From positions 212,885,290 through 212,949,289 of the forward strand of contig CM060990.1 of NCBI GenBank assembly GCA_030765065.1: 64,000 nucleotides of DNA. The letters are read 5' to 3'. This stretch comes from Deroplatys truncata (taxonomy: Eukaryota; Arthropoda; Insecta; Mantodea; Mantidae). Below, in pieces: positions 55,617-64,000 of this stretch. The notes beneath the pieces are model-generated. The model did no database searches. It was not told the origin of the DNA and saw only the letters and a list, made by a program, of their open reading frames with translations. Position 1 is the first letter of the stretch. Each line of letters opens with the position of its first letter. A program made the translations under genes and the position numbers.

Positions 55617-55620
55617 TGTT
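54890..55620. repeat. Tandem repeat with GA microsatellites
   Basis: A unit of roughly 130 bp recurs around 54905, 55197 and 55335, marked by CTGTACATGGA, TTATCGCT and ATTACGATGATACT. (GA)n tracts lie between copies at about 55175-55195, 55295-55315, 55435-55475 and 55580-55615. Confidence 0.75.
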
Positions 55621-56445
55621 AGAGTTAGAAAGTTAATGCATTGAAACATTATTTTTTCAGAGGAAATGAATTTTTGCACTGTAATCAGTTTTCGGTACAG
55701 TCCGAAAATAATGCTATCAGACATAATGTCGGCGTACAAATTATCACCTTTTTATTAATGGGAAAAAATACTAGCAACTAGCGTTATTCAAAATCTTCCG
55801 AGATTGCCTTTCATCATTTAGCCAAGTCAAAAAGCTCGCTTTATCTAGCATAATATCACTGCTATAGTAACTGCCACGCTCTGACTTGAATCTTGGAGGC
55901 TCTATTGTATATCAGCCGTTTGAATGGGGGGTTCCTTTATGTGCGATGCTGGAGGATCGCTGTGAATGGTATGACAGGAGATAATTGTTTTCAACAAAGC
56001 TAGCAAGAAAACTGCTCTCTATAAATTTATTGCTTATCCCTTTCAAGGATTTCAATTATATTCTTTACAAAAATCAACGCGCTGGTATTACGATGCCCGT
56101 GAGCTTGGGATGGCCACTGTGAATATATGCGGCTCTGTGTATTCATGCCAGAAGGCAAAAATCAATCTGTGTTCACAAATAGGATGTCTTTGTAGCTTTA
56201 AAGCCATTGAATTTTCAAAAAACGTAGTTCAAAAATAGTTATATTAAACAATTAAAGTATAATCATAGATAAATTGGCTTTGCAGGTAGATTTTTTGGAC
56301 GCATTACATTATTCAAGTATAACTGGTCGCCATGTATATAGACCAACCCTGACCCTAGCAGAGATGCTGAATTGATATAATCTCATTGGGTAAAATAATC
56401 ACATAACATGGAAACACACCTCCAATACCGCGCATGCGCATTAAG
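55621..56445. other. No gene seen
   Basis: Unassigned sequence upstream of the spliced gene. Confidence 0.3.
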
Positions 56446-56456
56446 GTGCTTTACAA

Positions 56457-56467
56457 TTATATAAGGA
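56457..56467 (+). promoter_or_regulatory. TATA box of the multi-exon gene
   Basis: AATTATATAAGG, about 150 bp upstream of the first predicted coding exon at 56607. Confidence 0.4.
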
Positions 56468-56606
56468 CGTGATTAGGCTGCGCAGAGACACTCTTAGCGT
56501 ATTACACTCAGTGTTAAATACCTCTGAAGTGCTAAAAACTTGCTGTGTTCATCGAGAAGCGATTAAACATCTGTATTGATTTCTACAGGACATTCGTGAA
56601 TTAAAA

Positions 56607-58137
56607 ATGCAAGGTGCGTGAGTTTCTTTAATTTTTTTTATCCTTATAAGAAACAGCATGCATTCATTAGCAGTGTATTTAATTTACTTTAAACGATACA
56701 GTATTTGAAAATATGATCAAGTGTATGAGGAATCGTCACATGACCTCAACTCAATCTTCCTACGCCAACATTTACATGGCTTTCTCTACGCAGTCTTCTT
56801 TCAGAGAAACGAACTTACATCTGCTAAAATATATTTGCACGACTTTCTCAACTCTCGTTTCGTTTACATTCACACTGTTTTGTACCCGCTCTTCTACTCG
56901 ACAGTACATTACAAAGACACTAAAAATGAACTATTGAATCACATAATAGCGTTTGAAATTTATTCGTTTTTCAACAGATAGAAAAAACAATCGAGTTTAC
57001 ACACTTAATTTTTTTTCTCCAGGTAACACTGCAAACAACAATGGGGCCGCCAGAGCCATATTCACCAGAGGTGGAGACTCACGGTTTAGTCTTGCAAACC
57101 TTAGACGTAGAGAGCCCGCAAATGATCAGAGCGCAGCAGGCTACATGTCACCACCCTTCGCGGGAAGTCACCACCCTTCGCGGGAGGTCCGTCATTGTCT
57201 GCATCCATGTATAACACACCAAAGAGTATTGATATTAGTAGCCCTCTTGTCGCCAATCTTATCGGAAGTGATTATATCATACTGCCGTCTCCAGGGTTTC
57301 AGGATGTCACTACCGTTACAGAGGTGGACGCCAACACGGACTTCGCTACAGAGGAGTTTTGCACATGCGTTAACTGTGAATACAAGACTGCGCTCATAGA
57401 GATGTTTAACGGTGTGAATTAGATGTAAATGTCTAGATATTTATCACGCTTAAGTGTTTTTTTCTAAAAAAATTCATCTTCCTTTAGGGGATATATAACC
57501 CTGAAATCAGTGAGTGTTTACTACAGCATTTTGAGTTATTAAATAAGCATTAAATTTATAGCATTCCTTTTCCATTTAAAGCATTCTGTGCGTCACTTAC
57601 GTTGTAGATAATTTTGTTCTTTGTTTCTATTTTTTATAGTTCCTGAAGCGGATTCATCTGTCTCTGAGGCGGTGGGCGATGAGCATAGCTTACCTTCGCC
57701 CATCTTCTCGCAAGACTGTCTCCACCTCCTGGATTTGAGAGTGCGACTCCGATGCCTGTAGGGGATACCTGGGTGGCTATTCCAGCTGAGGGGGCGTGCG
57801 AATGCGTGAATTCTGCACACAGGACCGTGTTCTTGCAGATGCTTTGCGAATTGAACGATGAGCCCTAACCTCATTTTTCTCGCTCTACTACAATTATATA
57901 AATAATTAGCGTAACGTTAACACATAACTTTTTAATTAATTTTCTTCAATTGTTAAATAAACATACGTATATTTTCACATTTCTGTTGCATTTAACTTGC
58001 ATTCCAATTAATTTTGATTTCTATTGTTATAGAGCTTACGATAATGATCACCAACCCGGAGCCTCAGTATGAAAATAATCAGTCCTTGCTCCGGGGATCC
58101 AAGGGACCTCGCGAGGTTGAAGAAGAGGAGCACGATT
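56607..58137 (+). pseudogene. Multi-exon gene with CxCVNC-type motif, frames broken
   Basis: Exon 1 is ATGCAAG (56607-56613) before GTGCGTGAG. Exon 2 begins at 57023 after TTTTTTCTCCAG, exon 3 near 57641 after TTTTTTATAG, and exon 4 near 58036 after TTGTTATAG, ending at TAA 58137. Exon 2 codes a Asn/Arg-rich start, then changes frame exactly at a 20-bp tandem duplication (57147-57186). The later frame has LPSPGFQDVTTVTEV and EEFCTCVNCEYKTALIEMF. Exon 3 contains a related block in another frame (SPPPGFESATPMPVG, CECVNSAHRTVFLQML), which suggests an internal duplication. I do not recognise the family. It may belong to the second Maverick downstream or be a host gene. Confidence 0.45.
57147..57186 (+). 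repeat. 20-bp tandem duplication that shifts the frame
   Basis: The unit starting GTCACCACCCTTCGCGGGA is repeated once with no gap. Twenty is not divisible by three, and the coding frame changes here. Confidence 0.85.
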
Positions 58138-58362
58138 AAGAAATGCCCCCTCTATCGTCCAGGACCTTCCACTGCTACGGCGTCACGAATTGCAGAACCA
58201 TCAGGCGTCGGACAATGACATCAGCACCCAGCCAGCAACAAAAACTAAAGGTTAGCCATGCACTGCTAGAATGCAAGATTATTGAATCGGCGTTCAAGGG
58301 ACGGCTTTTCAATAGCCGAATTCAGAAAGTTCTAGAAATAGTTACCCGCCGTCAATTTCTGT

Positions 58363-58645
58363 CGCCCTCCATGATGTAGTGGTTACCATAGCTTCTAACT
58401 TCTAGTTCCCGAGGTCGCGGGTTCAAACTCGGCGGAATGTGATGGATTTTTCGGGCGTAAAAATCCTTCGGAAGGGCAATAAAGGTGGTGGTCCCGTGTC
58501 GTAGGTTTACGGCACATAAAAGAACCTCAATCCTGAAAAAGAGGCCTCTGAGCAAAATTACCGGTCTTTCGCGCCCAATATAGAATGAGACGCTAAGGAT
58601 AACAGCAGTTATAGAGCGTCCATAAATAAAATCCAATTCAATTCC
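58363..58645 (+). mobile_element. tRNA-headed SINE, family A, third copy
   Basis: The head has the A box TGATGTAGTGGTTA and a B box GGTTCAAACTC, followed by the shared GTGTCGTAGGTTTACGGCAC body. CCGTCAATTTC occurs just before (about 58350) and just after (about 58646) as a likely target-site duplication. Confidence 0.8.
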
Positions 58646-58799
58646 CGTCAATTTCCGCAGAAACGCAGACATCTTTTAGTGAGGGAAATGGCTTCTCTGC
58701 TCAGGAGGAACCCATTAGGGTTTAAAATAAGATTTTCAACAGAAGTAGACTACTTAATTCAATCTCCCTACAAAGTTGGGCCTTCAGTCAAGTAATCTT

Positions 58800-61700
58800 G
58801 ATGCCTCATTCACCTCTATGGTCGACGAAACGCTAGAAAATGTATCTAATTTTGAGGGGGAGCGCGAACTCGAAAATCTCTGCTCACAGTCCGGCTCTTG
58901 TTATTAGAAGTAGCTTTTATGACCCCTTGAATGCCTCGCAATTTTTAGAGTTTCCTGTCCCAATCAGGAGTAAACACGCTGTATTAAATATACAAAACCA
59001 CGATGAATACTGTTTTCCATTGCGTTTGCTCGCTGCAAAGTATCCAACGAAGACTCACGGTCAAAGGACGAGCAAATACTCTGCAGAACAGTTATTCACA
59101 GCATTCAATTACAGCGGTATAAGCTCCCAGTAAGTTTGCATCAGATTCCAGACTTTGGACGGCAAAACTAAAGCATTTTCATGTCTGTATTTGGAGTAGA
59201 AAGTGAAAGTTCAATTATACGTCTATATCAGTCCAGTCAACTGAAAGAATTTAAGGTGAATCTATTGTTTATTTGGCAAGGTAAAAGATCTCACTAATGT
59301 CTGATTAAGGATATGTCAATGCTGACAAGACCACAGTTCAGTAAACATAAAGGGAAACATTGGGCATGCGAGCCTTGCGTGAAGCACTTCAATAATGGAG
59401 TTGCTTTTAAAAGCATCAGTTGAAGTGCATGCACTGACAGGTGCTCAAAATGCCCAACCAGGCTGAAGTGATTGAGTTTTCATCCAACTTAAAGGGTACT
59501 CCTATAAATGTTGTGATATATGCCGATATTGAGAGCGTGCTAGCCAGAGTTCAGTCCTGCGAGCCGTCGGCTAAACAGAGCTGGACTCGGGCTACCCAGC
59601 ATCATGAGGCTATATCGATATCTCTCAAGCTCGTATGCCACCATGACAATATTGTCCAGATTTAAGTTATTTAGAGGTCCTGATACTACCAAGGAGGTCT
59701 TCGTTGAGCTTCGGGCAATAGCCGATATGGTCATTGCCCAATAAAACCGCAATGAACAAATAACCTTGACTTCACAGGATATGGCTGATTTCGACAATGC
59801 TCGTCATTGCCACATATGCAAGAAGGATTTTGAGGCGGGCGATTTGAAGGCCCGCGACCACTACCACGTGTCTGGTGTATTCCTGGTGGCTGCTCATAAT
59901 GCATGTAATTTAAAAAGGCAGGTACTTAATTTTATACCCGTCTTTCTTCATTGTCTTATCAATTATGACAGTCATTTCCTAATGCAACTCCTGACATATG
60001 AGGACCAGCCCATTTCCTGCATTTTAAACTCCCCAGAAAAATATATCACATTCAGCAAAAAGTACAGGAATATCTCATTCAGGTTTCTATATAGTTTAAG
60101 TTTTTGGACGATAAGGTATATAATCTAGACTGTATGCTCAGTGGAGGTGAATTCAAAATCACTAACTCAGATACCCCAACCTGAACATCAGCAGTTAGTG
60201 AGATCTAAGGGGATATTTCCCTACAGCTATGTAGACAACCATCAAAACTAGCCGAAACCAAGTTACCTGCATTCGAAGCATTTGACAACATAGCAACAGA
60301 AGATCATGAGTACGCCGACAAAGTCTGTATAAACTTCAAAATAAAACATTTGTGTGAATACAGCGATTTGTACCTGAGGACTGATATATTTTCTTTGACT
60401 GATATATTCGAGAAGTTTAGGGACCTCTCTTTGGATATGTATAATTTGGACCCCTGCTGATACTACGCCATGCCAGGTCTTGTATTCGACACTATGCTCA
60501 AGGGCACCAAGATCAAGTCCGACCTCATCAATGATGAGGAAATGATGAAGTTCTTCGAGTTCGGAATCAGGCGTGGTATGTGTACTGTATCGAGGTGATA
60601 TGCAAAGGCGAATAACGCATACCTGTCAGGACATTAAACACGGAAAGACAGCTATTTAAGCTATTTATATATCAACAATTTATATGGATATTCAATGACC
60701 AGTCCTATGCCACACAGAAACATAAGATGGTTCACACAGCAATAAATTGAAGCGATAAGTTCCTCGGCATTTTCCCTGATTACAGAACTGGATACGTCCT
60801 GAAAGTTGACCTTGAGTACCCTGAGCATCTCCACGACAAGCATAATGACCTTCCCCTCTGCCCAAAAAGCGAAATACCACCAGAGCGCCAATGCAACAAA
60901 CTGCTGGCAACACTAGAGAATAAAGAGAGATACACTTTGCACTACAGAAACCTGCAGCAGTGCATTCATTTAGACCTGAAGCTAAAGAGAATACATAGAA
61001 TGGTGGCATATGAGCAGTCAGAATGGCTGAAATTCTACATTCAATTAAATACGGAGAGACATGCAAGGAAAACTTCCAAATTCGACCAGAAATTATGGAA
61101 GTAAATTAATAACTCCGTGTATGGGAATTTCATTGGAATGAGCGTAAATATAATGACTTCCGAATCGTTTCAAGTTGGAAACAATGCAAGAAATTGATTG
61201 TGTGACCAACTTACGTTGGGAGCATTATATTTATGGAAAATCTTATAGGGATAGAACTTGCAAGAGAGGAAGTGCTTAAGAACAAACCCATCTATATACG
61301 GCAAGCCATCCTTGACATGGTTTTCAGAACCTGACATTAAATTATATGGACACCGATTCGTTTATTTTCCAGACGTCAACTAACATCTAGAAATTCATCA
61401 AAGAAAACCCACAGTACTTTGACACATCCAAATACATTGAGGACATCTACATAATTACTCCGCAAAATAAAAAAGTAATCGGATTGTGAGCTTTTAGGGA
61501 TGTCCATGATTCAATATGTAGGGTTAAAGTCCAAATTATACGCCTACAGATATGAGGACCAAACTGACATGAAGGCGAAGGGCATCAACAACAACGGCAT
61601 GCAAAATATAAATGTTGACCTCTATTTTGGCTGTCTAAATGGCATTAGAAAGAAATTGACAAAAACAACCCCATTTCGAAGCTCCAAAAATAGAGATGAA
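58800..61700 (+). pseudogene. polB: Second Maverick family B DNA polymerase, heavily decayed
   Basis: In order: an N-terminal block with HAVLNIQNHDEYCFPLRLLAA (about 58980), CLIKD and a Cys/His finger (HWACEPCVKHF, about 59360), exonuclease I YADIES (59520), an HNH/endonuclease VII-like finger (CHICKKDF...ARDHYH...AHNACNL, about 59810-59915), YLRTDIF (about 60370), NNLYGYSM (polymerase motif A region, about 60675), INNSVYGN (motif B, about 61105) and YMDTDSF (motif C, about 61345). Many stops and frame changes interrupt it. It belongs to a different Maverick lineage from the polymerase at 3.6 kb. Confidence 0.85.
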
Positions 61701-62400
61701 TAAGGTCGCTCTCTGTGGCAGAGACGATAAAAGAAAACTCATTAAAGGCTCAGGCCGGTGAAATCCCTGGGGCCACTATTGTCTGTCATGGTTGACACTC
61801 ATATATATATATATGAAATGTAATTTTCAGTTTTTTAAACCTTACTTAATATAATCTTTTAATGAATTGTTTTTTCAAGCTTTTGAAAATAGTGTATTTT
61901 CCCTGTTTTTTATTTTAATTTTTTAGTTTTTTTGTTCTTACTTAATATAGTATTTTAATGGAACTTTCAAGTTTTCGGTATATTGTATTCTTCTATTTTA
62001 TTTAGAAAAATTTAATTAATGGTTTTAATGAATATACACATACTATGTTATTATAGGAAAGTTTGAGGTAAATAAAAAAAACATGTTATTGTGGAAATGA
62101 AAAGTGTCTTTATTTTCATCATTATTTTCTTTCCTACGGTAAATATTTTCTATAATTTCATTGAGTATTAGGGAATCTTCACCACTTTACAAGAATCCCA
62201 TTTCCTTGTCGGCGTAACATCCTCCACCAGAAATGTATTGCGGTACAGAGTAGTGCGAAGTTCATGTCCATAAAATAATGCGTTTTCTCCTCACCACCAC
62301 TGTCTCTGTATATATGTATGTAGCAGAATTGGTGTGCTTCACACGAGCAACTTGAAAGATTTCAGCATGATCGCGTATCACCGTATTTGTCGCCAAAATA
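61701..62400. other. No gene seen
   Basis: Very AT-rich stretch with TATATA and T runs; possibly the end region of the decayed element. Confidence 0.3.
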
Positions 62401-62429
62401 AAGTGTCTAATACTGAACATATTAATCAT

Positions 62430-63460
62430 CTCAAGCTTCCTTGGGACAAGAATGTACAACAAATACTTAACATGAGGACTGACATTCTTGAACCAAGATT
62501 CAAGCTTGAATTGAAATTTACGGTCTCCTATTCACAGCGGGGTAAATGGGAAAGGCTGGTAAAACCTCATAATGACAAAGCCCCAATTTGGTATACTGAT
62601 GGTTCTAGAACCAAATCAGGAACGGGACCGGGCTTTACGGTAATAGTACCAAGATTTCTTATGGTCTGGGTACCTTAGCTACAGTTTTCCAGGCTGAGGT
62701 TTATGCAATCCTAGCCAGTGCCATGGGAAGCATTAAAACGAGATATATGAACAGACGTGTTCACATCTTCTCAGACAGTAAAAGCTGCTCTTAAAGCACT
62801 TGAATCACCATCAATAAAATCAAAGCTCGTCTCAGAATGCCGGGAATCCTTAACGATACTGGCTGAACACAACAAGGTTCAACTTATGTGGGTGCCAGGA
62901 CACACAGGTATACCAGGCAATGAGAAAGTAGATGAAGCAGCCAAGATTGGCAGCAAAATCCCATTTTCGGGTCCGGAGCCTGTTGGGGGTGTCCTACAGA
63001 CCAGTGAAACAGGATATTAACTTCTGGGCTCAAACGGAACACAAGAACTACTGGAACTCCATTGAGGTTTGCAGACATTCCAAATTGTTTATTACAGACC
63101 TGGATAACAGCCGGGCAAAGTACCTCCGCGGTCTTAGTAGAAGGAGGCTTCCATAGGCAACAGGATTCATTACAGGACACTGTGCCCTAAAGTTTAATCT
63201 ATACAGAATGGGATTGTTTAACAACCTTATCTGTAGTAGATGCCTAGAAGGAGATGAGACTGTTACTCATCTGCTATGTGATTGCCCTGCTCTTGCGAAT
63301 CAAAGAGCAAGTATTTTTGGCAATCACTTTTCAAAGATAGATGAACTATCGAAAGCCTTAGTAGCAGTCTGGTTAAGTTCATAAGGAGCAACAGACTACT
63401 TAACTGATGAAAGTGGGATGTGCAATAGATATTTAAGGTCGCAGTGCTTGGGCATAAAAG
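62430..63460 (+). mobile_element. Non-LTR retrotransposon 3' end with RNase H
   Basis: Pieces include WYTDGSRTKSGTG (first RNase H Asp, about 62590), FTSSQTVKAALKAL (about 62760; the frame loses the SDS segment by a shift) and LMWVPGHTGIPGNEKVDEAA (about 62885), then a C-terminal CCHC-like tail with CSRCLEGDETVTHLLCDCP (about 63235). This is typical of the 3' part of I/Jockey-type LINE ORF2. It is broken and inserted between the two parts of the second Maverick. Confidence 0.8.
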
Positions 63461-63529
63461 CCACCCTTTTTTAAACTATCAACTATAAGATTTCAGCAGT
63501 CTAATTAGCTTCTAAACCCTTTTCAAAAT

Positions 63530-64000
63530 GCCCATTATTCCGAGATATCCTAACATAATCACCAATACTAAACTTTTTGCACCCCCTTCTCTCTTCCTAT
63601 CTTGATTGTAGTTGCACGTAGTCAGGAGAAGATCATTGTTCTTCACTTCACTAGGCTTCATGCGAATGGTGGTGTGGTAAGTGTTGTATTTTGCAATGAT
63701 TTGTGGTAAAATATCTAATCACTTGTATGATCCTTGGACTAGAAACTTCCGATACATCATATTCTTCAAAGGTCTTATTAATCGTTCAACAGTAGCTGCC
63801 TTCACATGCGTATAGGTGCTGCAGCGATTGATGTTACATTTCGACATCGGATTTTCAAATTACCTGTTATAAAATTCTTTCCCGTTATCACTCTATGTTC
63901 TTGGGCGGAGTTACCATGTCTTGCAGTATATATTCCATAGCCTTTGCAACTTGAACTCCTGTCTTGTCCTTTAGCGGTCTCGCATATGCCATTTTAGAGT
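63530..64000 (-). pseudogene. Maverick-type integrase fragment at the window edge
   Basis: On the minus strand, frames give MAYARPLKDKTGVQVAKAM (after the first catalytic Asp, near the right edge) and AATVERLIRPLKNMMYRKF (with the catalytic Glu, about 63775-63830), then YNTYHTTIRMKPSEV (about 63690). This matches Polinton integrases and differs in sequence from the intact integrase at 9.0-10.1 kb. Stops show decay. With the polymerase at 58.8-61.7 kb it marks a second Maverick. Confidence 0.75.

Noticed and set aside
1..64000. Bacterial or phage origin of the window
   Set aside because: Introns, SINEs, LINEs, P and mariner elements show an animal genome. The operon-like overlaps belong only to the virus-like element.

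Overview
The window is an AT-rich animal nuclear sequence, most likely from an arthropod and probably an insect. The evidence is a Polinton/Maverick (adintovirus-like) element, a P-element/THAP transposon, Tc1/mariner and Ty3/gypsy remnants, several tRNA-headed SINE families and GT..AG introns. The species cannot be named from sequence alone.

Region 1 (1 to about 14.8 kb) is the main object: a Polinton/Maverick with an adintovirus-like gene set, cut by the left window edge. Its plus-strand block runs from 3.6 to 13.25 kb: protein-primed family B DNA polymerase (broken), a basic nuclear-type protein, the FtsK/HerA-type packaging ATPase with 26-residue N-terminal repeats, a basic core protein, a small conserved protein, a DDE integrase with chromodomain, a penton-like virion protein, an amphipathic basic virion protein, the hexon-type capsid protein and an adenain-like protease. 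Many of these genes overlap by ATGA or TAATG. Three small genes at the right end (13.3-14.7 kb), two with predicted 81- and 87-nt introns, close the block before an AATAAA signal and a palindrome. The left 3.4 kb is read on the minus strand. A TATA box near 3.42 kb is followed by a tandem array of AUG-free micro-exons separated by introns of about 86 nt. A series of unrecognised ORFs follows, three of them Cys-rich, and each has a 3' splice acceptor at or just before its ATG. This resembles, by analogy only, an adenovirus-style leader-splicing late unit, and is the most interesting thing here.

Region 2 (15-20.3 kb) is a decayed Ty3/gypsy element on the minus strand (protease, RT, integrase pieces) between LTR-like direct repeats, with two SINE insertions and a perfect 42-bp hairpin. 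Region 3 (21.2-29.4 kb) is an inverted repeat of about 8.2 kb with arms of about 3.6-4.1 kb around a loop of about 0.5 kb. Region 4 (29.4-38.8 kb) holds remnants of two Tc1/mariner-type transposons, a LINE reverse transcriptase, a solo LTR with a 4-bp duplication, a SINE pair and a gypsy pol piece. Region 5 (38.9-44.0 kb) is a decayed P-element-like transposon with a THAP exon and SINEs in its intron. Region 6 (44-56.4 kb) is mostly gene-free with microsatellites and repeats, apart from one good candidate host exon. Region 7 (56.4-64 kb) holds a TATA-driven multi-exon gene, broken by a 20-bp duplication and followed closely by a SINE, then a second, heavily decayed Maverick (PolB on plus, integrase on minus at the edge) with a LINE RNase H fragment between.
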